A DNA stretch of 64,000 nt from Amphibalanus amphitrite. Lineage: Eukaryota > Arthropoda > Thecostraca > Balanomorpha > Balanidae. The stretch covers positions 186,001 to 250,000 of the forward strand of contig NW_024881707.1 in NCBI RefSeq assembly GCF_019059575.1, in the 5' to 3' direction. The notes beneath the pieces are model-generated. The model made no database searches, had not been told where the DNA came from, and was given only the letters and a program-made list of their open reading frames with translations. The number at the start of each line of letters is the position of its first letter. The first letter of the stretch is position 1. Shown in pieces: positions 1-11,869 of the stretch. The translations under genes and the position numbers were made by a program.

Positions 1-171
1 CGTTCATTGAGCTTGGCAGACGCCCGTGACTTTCTCTGGCTCTGCTCGGACCTCCGTGTCGGCTCCTCTCCCACGGCCGCTGCGCACAGCAGGGGTGGAC
101 AACGGACGCGCGTGGCCTGCGCGTGCCTCTCCGTGGTCGCTAATCTGTCCGTCATGCACCGTTGGTGAGGC

Positions 172-271
172 ATGGCACCATCCAAACTAGAGCCAAGCCG
201 ACGGATTTACTGCGGTATGGAGCACTTCATTAACGCGTGTCCTGTGGGTGCCATGAGTAAGATTTACGGCG
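172..271 (+). CDS. candidate short coding exon, unrecognised
   Basis: An ATG at 172 opens a 33-codon reading frame that runs directly into a strong splice donor (GTGAGT at 272-277). The peptide begins MAPSKLEPSRR and ends MSKIYGG, and I do not recognise it. Read through, the frame stops a few bases inside the putative intron, as expected for a coding exon joined to a later one. I found no matching downstream exon, and a second donor-like GTAAGC lies at 840-845. It could equally be chance. Confidence 0.2.
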
Positions 272-277
272 GTGAGT

Positions 278-1684
278 GATTTACTACAGAACAGAGTTCT
301 GTGTGTGCGTGAATCTGACACCGATTCTCGGTGTAACTCGGTTAGTGGCACGCACATTGCTTGTTGGCCTAATAACAGTTATCAGTTACCTGCTATAGTA
401 GTTAGTAGGCACAACAGTTAGCCGCTCGTCAAAATCCAGTGGAGCGCAGGTGGCCCAGACTGCCCCACGGGCAGGCATGCCGAGACGAGGGGTTGAGTAA
501 CCAGACCCGCGAGGGGCGCCGGCGCTCAACTATGCGAGTGCCGCCGGCACGTGGCCAGGCAGCGCGAGCCGGCGACGCTTTCGCCGCGCGCCACACGCAG
601 ACCTCACATCCGCTGGCTGCCCTTTGCATTGCAAAGAGGCGAGAGTCGGCGCCCGTGTCCTGCCGGAGCGGCGGCCCCGAGCGGCGCGGCGATCTTTGGA
701 TAGTGGGGGCTCACTGGCGCGGCCGCAGACGCCAAGTTTCTGGTCACCTCTGCTGCATTTCAATCTCGCCTTTTGCTGAAGCTGTGGTAATATCCGTTTG
801 GTTCCTGCTTTCTGCTATACCTTCGCGTCTATGGGAGGAGGTAAGCCTTCTGCGTGTGTCGCGCAGATGTCATAAAAGTGAAACTGTTCCGTGTCCCAAA
901 ACGTTAGGCATGGTTCACACTCAGTGTGTGTGTGGGGGAGGGGAAGGGAGCTATTCCACGGAACTTAGTACAGGTTACGGGTCGTAAAACAGTGAAACAG
1001 TTTTTAGAGATTAGACGCGTTGTGCATACTCGCGACGTTCACTTACTGTCTCCTGACATGAAGCTTCTCGATTTTTTTTCTTGCGCGATGCAAAACATTG
1101 TGATGTTTGGAAATACACTTTTGAACTATCTGTTATAGTTTAAAGTACTTTTCTTGGACTTCCGAAGTCCTAACCCACTGCTTATCTCGTCTGATAATCC
1201 GAATACACTAGCTTTGATCACATTAAGTAAAAACGGAAGATGACCAATTTGCTTTAAATATAGCTGAAGGCGATTCCCTTTCTAAATCAATATCAAAATA
1301 AACATCAGAAGCTAAAAATGCATTGAACATTTGATCAAAAATTCATAATAATAACCTGGTGCCAAAATGCTTAAGCATTTACGATATTCAGAGTGATCTG
1401 AGTGACCGGGCCACGTATATAATTAGGGGCCATCTACCTATGTAAAGCGCATTCAGGTGCACACAATTAGAATTCGCACTCACTGTCTCAGGCATTGCGC
1501 AATGTGAAAGGATTCTGGTAACAGTTGCGAAACACCAATACATCGAAAAACGAAATTGTCAGGAGGAAGACGTGCCCAGCAGTTGGACGGGAAGTACCTC
1601 CCGATCATTGCGATATTAGTGTGGGAGAATTCACACGAATAACGGTCCCATTGATTCCCATGCCGTCCCAGACATTACGGTTGA
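278..1684. other. unassigned stretch, GC-rich core at 430-780
   Basis: No recognisable gene. About 430-780 is strongly GC- and CpG-rich and ends in a good donor-like site (GAG then GTAAGC near 840), so a promoter or non-coding first exon is possible. The long frame across 439-987 shows no domain, repeat or signal sequence and looks like an open frame made by base composition. From 1000 to 1684 the DNA is AT-richer and I see nothing definite. Confidence 0.3.
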
Positions 1685-1685
1685 A

Positions 1686-1815
1686 ACTCTCTCCCCCCTC
1701 TCTCCTCTCTCTCTCTCTCTCTTTCTCTCTTCCTCTCTCTTTCTCTCTTTCTTTCTCTCTGTCTTTTATCTCATTCCGAATCTGTCTCATTTCCTCTCTT
1801 CAAGATTTCTTTCTC
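1686..1815. repeat. pyrimidine-rich CT microsatellite
   Basis: An almost pure pyrimidine run of CT, CTTT and TCTC steps on the plus strand, degrading toward the right end. Confidence 0.85.
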
Positions 1816-3059
1816 TTTTTGTTTTAAATGCACGCTTGTATTTGTCACAAGAATCAGTCTTTTATTTGACTCTGCCTGTCACAATACTTAACTATAAGTT
1901 GTAAATATTGCATTCAGCAATACCATTTCGCCACATCACTGTTGCATTCTGTTATGCAGAATGCAGTCGAGTCAAATCGTGTGTTACACATTTGCAAGCA
2001 CCCATGTAAACTGTATTGTCTTTATTGAACGGACTCAACTCATATTCCATACGTTCAACCACTCCCACGATCCACTCTCTTACTCGCCCTAGAAATCCGC
2101 CGACCCGCATCTTCCTCTTCTCGCTGCTCTGCCCACTCCCTTCCCTGCCAATTTCCGGTCACCCTCTCCGCGCACCTGCCCGTCCCAGATTCCCCTCCCC
2201 CAGTCACCCCCCCCCCTCCACCACCCCACACACAAGAGTGCGTTCTCACCGTGCCATCATTCCAGACTGCCGAGCGTGCAGCCGCCGCCGGTGTTGAGAT
2301 TGGCTTCACAGTGATCGCCACTGCCGGCGGACAACGGTTTCACTGTTCCGGCACAGGTGTGCACTGCAGAAACGGTATGGCAGTTAAAGTGACGGATCGT
2401 CCACCTGTGGTGACGGATTGTCCACCTGTAGTGACAGACTGTCACTGTAGCTGACGGACAATAAATCTTCCAAGACGAACCTGTATGGTGCTATGTATTT
2501 CTAAAGCCTAAATGTGCTTACAATCTAGCTGTGATACCTACTTACTTTGTATCGTCTGACTGATCAATCCTTATCATTGGTCACACTTGCGAGCATAGCT
2601 CTCTTTCCTGCTGACGGTAACCCCATCTGGGCAGCCAGTAAAGGTAGCCGCTCCTCCCCGGAATAACTGTTTGGGCGTTTGGCTACCCTACCCCACCGGA
2701 GCATCCGGTTCCAACTGAATGGGCCAAGGTCTGCCTGTCTGGATCACTCACACAAGTTTTATTGCGACTATCGGAAGCTATTTTATAAACAGGCGTTTTT
2801 GGCATGAGTAAGAATTACTTGTAGCAGCCGCCGTTAAAAAAATATCTCCACCTTTCATCTTGCACCCCACCACAGTAGGTATGCATATTTGAGCTCCGTC
2901 TCCATATGTGCACTTAGTTATGCGTCCATTGCAGGGGTGTGCAATAAGCCCGAATCGATACAGTCGCCGAGGGCAGGAGAAACTCCGCCGCCGGCGCGAC
3001 ACACTCGCGGCCGGGCCGCATCCGGCACTGCAGAGGAAAGCTGATGAATGATGATCCTC
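1816..3059. other. unassigned stretch with a small 21-bp tandem repeat
   Basis: No gene recognised. At 2389-2445 a 21-bp unit beginning GTGACGGAT occurs about 2.7 times in tandem. Around 2085-2240 there is a C-rich, low-complexity stretch. Confidence 0.35.
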
Positions 3060-3420
<361 letters not shown>

Positions 3421-5046
3421 GTATGTTTACCAGGCTGGCCATTGATCTGTCTGTCAGCCAGTCAGTCGGTTGGCTGGCCAGAAGCTCGTCTCGATGTTTG
3501 GTCTGCCTGAACGTCTGTCTGCCAATTGGTTGGCTAGGGCCGTTCGCTGGCTTGTAGAAAGAAGTTCCGTTGGTTTAGAGCCAAGCCAGATAGTAGCTAC
3601 TGGCTCCCTGCTCGTGACACCAGGCGGCGAGGAACCGCTACCAGCAATGCACCGATTTTCACACGAGGGTCAACTTCAAACGGTTCCATCGCACCGTTCG
3701 AAATCAACAGAGTAATAGGCCTGTCACAGCATGCAAAACGTGGAAGACACAGTTATGTAGGCATTCAAGTGTTTGGGTACAATCAGAATTTGCATACCAT
3801 CAGTTGTGGTTGTAGTTACATGCTTCGAGTTTTATTCGAATTCGATTGGCAATCTGGTAGAATTCGGTATCAAAAGCTTACCCAAGGTCATAGAAACTAC
3901 AGCTTACCGGCTGCCGTGTCATTCGATTTAGTTCACCACTGGGTCGCTGTCATTTATCTCCTGTTGTCTGTTGTTGTCACGAGCGGCGCACGTCACGCCT
4001 CCGCCGTCCCGGAGACTTCCGATGTGGGTCACCTCGTTGTAATAGAGGACGGTGGACTCCTGCTGCCCGAGCCATGACTCGGCGAGTCAGAGCCGAGTCA
4101 GTGAGTCGGGTGCGACTGAGCTCAGCTGAGCTGGTTGTCCCGGTGGAGAGGAGTTGAGCTTATTTGAGCCATTTGAGGGATGCTGAGTGGTGTAACTTGA
4201 CGGAAGAGTTGAGCTAAAACGAGCCGGCCCACCTGCGGACACACGGGCCAGACTGAGCCTCAGGTTTGGGTGCCAGTCATGCTGACTGTCGTGGTAGTGA
4301 TGATTGAGTAGCCGCGTTCCCAGACGCTGTCCGAAGGAAAGGAGAGCCCTGTCAGACACGAGACATGACCCAGACGGGATGGGTAGTGAGGAGGCTTGAG
4401 CCCTCTCAGAAACATGGGGTTTGTCGTGCTAGAACAGAAGAGATAAAAAGATGTACAAGGAGTTTACTGGAGATTTCAGGTAATCTTAAGTGGGAGTATC
4501 CATGTGTCACGAATAACATACCAATACGATTGACCATTGATTTTGTTCCAGCCATCTCACAGGACAAAACCACGACATGAGGGAGATTGGCGAGACTATT
4601 GTGAAAAGTGACACGAAGATGTGATTAATCTGGGCTACCCAGGAGTCTGGCGAGCCCCTATGTAAAGTGAAACCGCGTGTGGTGACTAAGAAATGCGACC
4701 GCCGCCGGCAGCCGCAGCGCAGCTCTCTCAACAATCGGTACTCACTGGCTCGGAAACGGAGGCGCTCAACAAATTTCACCGTATTGTTCTGCGTGCATCC
4801 CTTCCGTTGGAAAACCGTTTGGTTAATGTGGCACCAGAGAGCATGGATGAAGAAGTGTCTTGGGGATAGCAGTTAGCTTTTGTTAAAGCTGACAATGGAT
4901 TGGCAGAAGGCGACAATGTGCTTACAACAGTCTTACTGCCTGTTGTAACTGGTCACCAGCTCAATTGCCAATAGCCGTTTTGACGTGGACCCGCTGTAAT
5001 GACAGCATGACGTCCACAATAAGCTGCATATTTTCTAAAGCTATCG
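3421..5046. other. unassigned stretch
   Basis: Contains degenerate remains of the tetranucleotide repeat to about 3540, and a GAGTC/GAGCT-rich patch at 4075-4160. No coding exon, RNA gene or mobile element recognised. Confidence 0.3.
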
Positions 5047-5050
5047 TTAA

Positions 5051-5552
5051 AGGGACTATCCCACCTTTAACATGGGGTTTGAGTTGAGATAGCCAAGTTT
5101 GCGGCGAGGTTCAGAAACCACTATCTATCTAGGTTGCAACCCCCGCGGCCTCTTGGTGTTGAAGAAATTCGTTCCCTTCATTTGAAAATGGGCCTTGCGC
5201 AAGGCCCTATCTTCAACATGGAGCGACCGTTAGTGTGACGTCACCTCGTTTAGTCATTCTGATTTAAATGGGTTTGTTCGTTGAAAAATCGCTTAAAACT
5301 TGGTCTGAACTTTGTTGTGGTGCCTACAGAGTAAAAAGAATCAGCTTTATGACAGTAATGTAGCCTGGGGAAGGAGGTAATTTTGGGCTGTGACGTCACA
5401 TATTTGAAAGTTTGTGTTTGGAATATGGGAAGCCTAAGATGTTTAATGAAAAATAAATGCCAGAACCGTGTTCCTGCCCTGGTCATCCAATCTATAAAGT
5501 CGGGCACAATTTAACTGGTTTTAACAACAATTTAGAAGGTGGGATAGTTCCT
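5051..5552. mobile_element. TTAA-flanked non-autonomous DNA transposon (MITE)
   Basis: The ends are inverted: AGGGACTATCCCACCTT at the left and AAGGTGGGATAGTTCCT at the right. TTAA stands directly outside both ends (5047-5050 and 5553-5556). Length is about 500 bp and there is no transposase frame. The interior holds a perfect 18-bp palindrome centred near 5199 (GGGCCTTGCGCAAGGCCC) and two GACGTCAC motifs. A TTAA target duplication is known for piggyBac and Kolobok elements; the terminal bases do not decide between them. Confidence 0.75.
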
Positions 5553-5556
5553 TTAA

Positions 5557-6344
5557 CCTTCCATAGATAAAGATGCCGACTGCGTGGTTACGATGTATCG
5601 TTTGAAATCCATTCTCACACCCACCCCATTTTCACGCCTCATTGTGGCTGCCTGAGCTCTCATCTCTCAGGGTGAGAAGATCTCACCTCTCTGGTGAGAC
5701 GTTTCACACCACTGAATTGACACAGCACCATGGACATTGGACAGAGCTGGTAACATGTCTGCCTGACGTTGCATGTCGGCCTCAACAGCACAATACAACC
5801 GCCCAAAGCATCGTCACTCTGTCTCCGTCAGATGTCCGCCATTTACCGCGGTCCTCAGCTGCCCGTTACCACTTTCCGTGGTAGATTCTACGTTCGTCTG
5901 TACTCGTTTGTTACATCCACTATCAGCCACTGTCCGTCTGTCCTCACCTGAGGCCGTCACCTGTCTCTGTCACCCCAAATCACCGTCGCCCGCTATCAAA
6001 CAATTGACTGTTCTGTGTCCGAACAGACCGTCTCCACCATCGTTTATCCACCGTCGACTATCCCATTTTTACCTACATACCCTACCGTATTTTACCTCCG
6101 CCATCCTCCGCTACCACCGAAGTCCGACGGCGCAGTAGTTCGAGCATGGAGTTCGAGTATGTCTACCACGCCTATCATCACCTCCTACTCATAGCAGAGG
6201 CCGTCTTTCCTCGCGCAACTTCCTCTATGTACAATTAATTATCAACTACTACCGTCCACTGCCATCTGCCACTGTCTTCGCTGCTCTCTCGTCTGCCGTA
6301 TCTACCAACGACCGGCGCGGCGGTGGCAGCTGCCGGGCGAGCGT
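5557..6344. other. unassigned stretch
   Basis: Rich in CCACCGT-type pyrimidine words (5800-6130) but with no clear tandem unit. No gene recognised. Confidence 0.3.
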
Positions 6345-6446
6345 CACGTGATCGATGCCCCGTCACGTGGCCGTCACGAGCACGCACGCGGCTGGGTGAC
6401 GGCCGCCGGGTGACGCGTCACATGTGACGGCCGCCCGTGACATGTG
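6345..6446. promoter_or_regulatory. cluster of E-box palindromes
   Basis: CACGTG occurs at 6345-6350 and 6364-6369, and CATGTG at 6421-6426 and 6441-6446, all inside about 100 bp of CpG-rich DNA rich in GTGAC words. TCACGTGA is the core bound by some bHLH-ZIP factors. No adjacent gene start was found, so function is inference only. Confidence 0.3.
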
Positions 6447-7896
6447 TGGCCGCCAGATAGAGCGTAACGGAAATCAATTAGCCGTGACTGGCGCCCGCCG
6501 ACCAGGAGAGATCCAACAGGTGAAATCGACCCGCACCAGCTCGTACTACGGTTTGTAGTGCGCCGCGAGGCATGAGTGATCACTAATGGGTGGTGGGTAT
6601 GGAGCAGCGACAGAACCAGAGCGCTGCTGCAATACAAGTTTGATGATAATAACATCAGACCAAAAGCTAAAATTCGTTATGATTATAACAACAATGATAC
6701 GTAACCAATAGCCAAATGAAAAAAATGTTTAAATATTTTTTTCAAAAACTGCCTAGATTTTTTGATCCTATCCTATAGCGCATAAAAATATAAAAACGTC
6801 AGTTGAGGCGACTTTCGTTAAAACGACTTTTAGAAAACTGGACAGTCCAGATTTCCTTCGGGACTGCGTATTATCATGAATGAAATAAAATCACGCTTCA
6901 ACAGAAATTTACATTTACAAAAAAAATTTACTCGCATCTCAATCAATATCTTTCTCTTGTTTCAATATGTAGGTGACAACCGAAAAGTGTCATGACCCAG
7001 TATCCCCCTTCTGAATGTGTGCTCTGCCAGCAGCCTCGCACCTGGCCGCGAGTCTCCGCAGCCGACGCATGCCGACGCCGCCATCGCAAATCAAATAAGT
7101 GCAGTTCACATGCGCTCAGTTTCCCGCCGGGCGGCGGCCAGACCTTTGCTCGGGAGAAAGCTGCCGACTCCGGCTCCGGGCTCCGGAGGCGTCCCGGCAG
7201 GCCGGCCCACCACTGAGACGGCAGCCGGAACCGGGGGCGCCACGAGCCCGCGTCCGGACCTCCGAATGGGGCCGAGCGGCGCACATGAGTTGGGCGGACT
7301 GTGGGCGCTGTCCGAAGCTGAGGGGCGCTGGTCAGGAGGGGCCCTGGCTGAGGCTGATGAGGGACGTCGTTTGGGCTAAGTAAGGGCTGATGGGAGGCGC
7401 TGTTCTGGGTCCAAGATTAGCGCTGCCTGGAGAAGACAAGGGACACCGTCCAGACTGAGGAGGAAGAGTACTGGGCCGATGATGAACCCCTGAATGAGCC
7501 CAAGCGACGCCACGCCCGACTGCACGGTGAGCTGAACTGTATCTAACGGTCCGTAAAAAAATGTCCGCGACTTTCAAGAATGAAGACTGTGCGCCACTTC
7601 ATTTAGGCGATTGCAAAAATAGACAATCCGCTTTGCACAGCTGTTGGCACCATCTGCAAAAAAAAAACGACGCGACTCAGCGTAAGCTTGAATTGTCTGT
7701 AAGCTGAACCTTTCATTGAAGGGATTTGTGGGATAAAAGCTTTCACGCGACACACCTGGGCGTGAGATAGTGAGACCACCTATGGGAGACGGTAAAAGCA
7801 CTTGGCAATGCTCGATTAGAAACGGGATTTACTTTCCATTCCGTTAACAGGCAGCAATAAATATGTCCTCTCGGGTCCCACCTGGCTCGTCCGAGG
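6447..7896. other. unassigned stretch, AT-rich then GC-rich
   Basis: 6650-6930 is AT-rich. 7020-7560 is GC- and CpG-rich, and overlapping long frames on both strands reflect that composition. No domain or splice structure is convincing. The stretch ends at the GTAC target site of the LTR element. Confidence 0.3.
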
Positions 7897-7900
7897 GTAC

Positions 7901-10900
7901 TGTAGCAAGGCTACATCTTGGGACGTCTTAACATTTTTCAGATCGGGACCCAGCCGCCCGCCATACTCCCCTCCCCATACTCAGCAGCAGCAGTCATCAT
8001 ACCGTGGCACACTGGTCACAAGCCTTCCATCCCAACACCTCATCCCCACCAGTGTCAGCGCCGGCGGGACAGAGAGCCGGTTGGCCGCCGCCGCCGTAGC
8101 GTCAGCAAATTCTCGTCTAGAACGGACTACCGTCCTCAGTAACCCCGCAGGATGAGCGACAGAGGCACCTCACAGCCCCGAATGAGCTGCTGTGGCGTAA
8201 TGACCACAGTCCGCTGTCATCGCCACATGCCTGCCCTCACTGCGACTCATCCACAACTGAGTCAGCAACGGCCGGCCGCCGTCGCCGCAGATTCAGCAGC
8301 TTTATCCGAGCTGAGTGACTGTCTCCAACGACCCAGGGGCGGAGCCGCGAGGGTACGTCATCAACCCCTCCCCGAAGAGCCCCAAATGGTCACCAGGGGA
8401 CAGCACAGGATCGAGGTCGCAAAATCCATCAGCAATGGAAGGGGACGTTGAAAACATGCAAGTAAAAGGTTACAACCAACACTGGACGTCAAATCGTAGC
8501 TAATATACAAGAGAACTTCAAGAAACCAGTAAAATTTCAAGACATAAATTGCATCCCAGACGGTACCCTGGGAGCGGACCAATCAGAGAAGAGTTGGTAA
8601 CGACGCATCAGAGCGGCGGAGGAGCGCTCGCCACCGGAGGCGGACAGACAGATCCCTGGGGGACTCCGGCCGAGTGACACACGCCCGATCCCACCATGTA
8701 AGTTCCCTGAGATTATCCTGGCGGCTGGGTGGGGTAAATTAAACGGGGTTTAAGAAATTTATATTATGAATTAACCACGTAACGAATACAGCTAAATATC
8801 AATACCGTACAGGCTGGACGCAGGTTACCAAAGTTTTTTTTTAGGAATATTGTGTGTGGATTTTGCCTGATTGGTTATTATTCGGCAAATGCGTCGTAAC
8901 TTGGGAAATGATTTAATCTATGGAAGAAGCTACTACGGAAAAGGCAGAACTTTTCGTTAGGAATCAGAACTTCAGTGGGTTGGCGAGAAAACTGGCACAT
9001 ACAGCGTAGATAATATTCTGTTTCCAATGATTGAAACTGGCTTAGTTTCCGGAACGCGTAATATGATAAGATCTGTTTAGCTTTGTTGGTTAGGAAATCT
9101 TCGAATGATTAAATGTTAGGTAACAATTAGCAAACCAGAGTAGGATATCAGTTGTAAAGGAAAATGCTCACTATTGACTTATCGTCGTTGGCGGAGAAAC
9201 GTACCATTTCTTTACTGTTATATTGTTAACGTTTGCTCGCTTTGCTTTGCTTCACAAATATATCAATCTGTTATTTTCACAAAGAGTCTTGAGGGAAATT
9301 TCGGGAAAGGGTAGGAAGTTATCAGTACGAAATGAAGGGACGGAAAGAGAGGGTGAACACGAGGGTAAATCGGGACGATCGGGACAGGGGAGAATTATGG
9401 GCGACAACAGAGAAAGACGGTAGCTGCGAACACTGACTCATCCGCGCACTGGTCGGAGGCTGAGGAGCTGGCACGGAGAGGTTCCAGAAAGGTGAGTGAT
9501 TTTCTTTCATTGTAATGTTACGGTGTTCCGAAATCAGTAGAAGGTTTTCTGTAAATTCTCCGAAGGCTGTCCAAGTACATAGATATCAGGATAGGATTCG
9601 GGAAGTAGGATTAAAGATAGTAGGACGTACATCCGTTCGTTTGTTTATGGGATCAACGACTAAAATATGCCCTGCATTCCTTCCATTCGCTCATCCTAAG
9701 CCCCGACGAGTTACTGGTGATCAGTTCTTGTCGTACCCCGTCCATTCGCTCATCCTAAGCCCCGACGAGTTACTGGTGATCAGTTCTTGTCGTACCCGTC
9801 CATTCGCTCATCCTAAGCCCCGACGAGTTACTGGTGATCAGTTCTTGTCGTACCCCGTCCATTCGCTCATCCTAAGCCCCGACGAGTTACTGGTGATCAG
9901 TTCTTGTCGTACCCCGTCCAAACGCTCATCCTAAGCCCCGACGAGTTACTGGTGATCAGTTCTTGTCGTACTCCGTCCAAACGCTCATCCTAAGCCCCGA
10001 CGAGTTACTGGTGATCAGTTCTTGTCGTACCCCGTCCATTCGCTCATCCTAAGCCCCGACGAGTTACTGGTGATCAGTTCTTGTCGTGCCCCGTCCATTC
10101 GCTCATCCTACGCCCCGACGAGTTACTGGTGATCAGTTCTTGTCGTAACCCGTCCATACGTCCAACCTAGCCCCGGTGAGTTACTGGTGATCAGTTCTCG
10201 CCGTACCCTGTCCGAAGGTGAGCCCCAATCTAGACCCCCGGTACTAAATATATTATCCATCAGTCTTCCCATTAATAGTCGTTGATTTCCGTTGAATAAG
10301 GAAAGTATGGGTTCAGTAAGATCAAGATAGGAATGATAACGCGCAGCTGAACTTGTGAGTGCTCGCCTTGACCGAGCCGTATTTTGTGAGCTAAGAACGT
10401 TAGTTGTTTAGAATGAGATAATTGAGGATATAATTTTACGAAGTAATTTCCGTGAACGGTTAAAGAGCGCCAGGTGTTGCTTTGAGCAGGGTTAAAGTAG
10501 GATGTTAGCCTTGTCGGGAAATGATTACTCAGTTAAACCGTTGTTTTATGCTATTACGATCATACAGTGGACGTGAGGAAAGGGATACGAGTGCGAAGTA
10601 GGAATAGGGCAGGTAGTCCGAGGCGATGTGTTGTTGATGCGATGGGTAGGAATTCCTCGGGAAATGTAAGGGAGTCGAGAGTAGGTTGAGGCGGGAAGTT
10701 TCTTTTTTTTTTGTTATCGTACGGGCAATTGTTTTTTTTGAGGTTAGACGGCTTGTGTGCCCGGCTTCTATGTCGATATTTCTACCAACATGGCTTTTGT
10801 ACAGTTGAGTGCGTACAGCGAGAGGTCTGTATTGTCAGGGCGGTGTCAACAATGTCTGCACGTCTTATTTCGACCGAGAGTAGGGGCCGTAGCGTAGTGT

Positions 10901-11846
10901 CGTGAGGTAGTGACGTCGGTAGGTTTGTCAGTAAGTGGAGTTGGGGTTGCAGGGTAAGCAAACGAAGTATTGAGAGGTATGTAGGTAGTTCCGATAATTT
11001 TGGTAGTCAAGGTAGTTGAGCCCCTGTAAAAGTTAGTGAGGCCGGTAAGTCGTAGCCAGCGGGGTACGCAGCATTAAGTCCTCGGAGTCGACGGGCTCCC
11101 CCGTAAAAGTTAGGCCGAGATGTGGTGACGTCGAGTGACGTGGTACAGGGTATGTTGTTGTGTTAGTGGTGACTCGGCAGGCCGACGGGCCCTAAATTGA
11201 GGAAGGCCCGGGATGGGACAGCAGGGTAGCCTCCGGTGAGTTTTTATTTAGCTTCTTTGTTAGATGGCGGATAGCAGACAGAAGACGACACTTAAGACCC
11301 TGTTAGCGAGAATGTATGCAGTTTAATGGACATTTATCCAGCTTGGGAGTCAATCTTTCATTTGGTCACCGGCACTACTGGAGGGAGACTTTCGGGGGTA
11401 GCACAAACGAAAACTTGAATGGGAGACGTGAAAGGGCATAATGAATGGGGACGAATGAATCTTAGGTTAAGGACCAGTAAGAGGTGTGCTAAACTCAGCC
11501 GGATTGATCGTATGAAATGACACTCGAGGGCATAAGGAAATTAAGCATAAACAGGACATTCAACCTCGCAAAGCCGATTCAATGTACCAGAATGACCAGC
11601 CTCAAATAACATAAAGCATCGACTTTCACCCGATGCAATATTGTCTGCAAGGGAGGACTTTCATCACTTTCTATCTTTTCTCGATCTTTGTTCTTCCTCT
11701 ATTATATCTTCTCATTTCCCTCTTTGACCGTCTATCGAGGGAGTACTGACGAAAGGTGGCGGTTTTCTTCATTTCTAACTATAATTTCATACTTCAACTT
11801 CACTTTTCCACTTTTCCCACTTTCCTATCAGCCCTCCCGCGCTACA
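7901..11846 (+). repeat. 5' LTR
   Basis: 3,946 bp. The first 15 bases form a small palindrome (TGTAGCAAGGCTACA). It is nearly identical to 14625-18581 and contains a 59-bp tandem array at 9684-10213. The right end (about 11640-11846) is pyrimidine-rich and leads to the primer site. Small frames inside are copied exactly in the other LTR and are not genes. Confidence 0.95.
9684..10213. repeat. 59-bp tandem array inside the 5' LTR
   Basis: Nine head-to-tail units of about 59 bp start at 9684, 9743, 9801, 9860, 9919, 9978, 10037, 10096 and 10154. The last is the most diverged. Each unit holds CTCATCC, CCCCGACGAG and TACTGGTGATCAGTTC. No variable spacers separate the units, so this is a minisatellite and not a CRISPR array. 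Confidence 0.95.
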
Positions 11847-11851
11847 ATATT

Positions 11852-11869
11852 TGGCGCCCAACGTGGGGC
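11852..11869 (+). other. primer-binding site, tRNA-Lys type
   Basis: TGGCGCCCAACGTGGGGC, five bases after the 5' LTR end. From memory this is the well-known 18-base complement of the 3' end of a tRNA-Lys, used by several retroviruses and LTR elements. Its position and sequence fix the element's orientation as plus. Confidence 0.9.

Noticed and set aside
439-987. 182-codon plus-strand frame
   Set aside because: No motif, overlaps a minus-strand frame in GC-rich DNA, and contains a plausible intron donor.
9515-9934. 139-codon frame with a repeating peptide
   Set aside because: It is the 59-bp tandem array read in shifting frames and is repeated exactly in the other LTR.
9684-10213. CRISPR-like array
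   Set aside because: Units abut with no variable spacers, and the context is a eukaryotic LTR.
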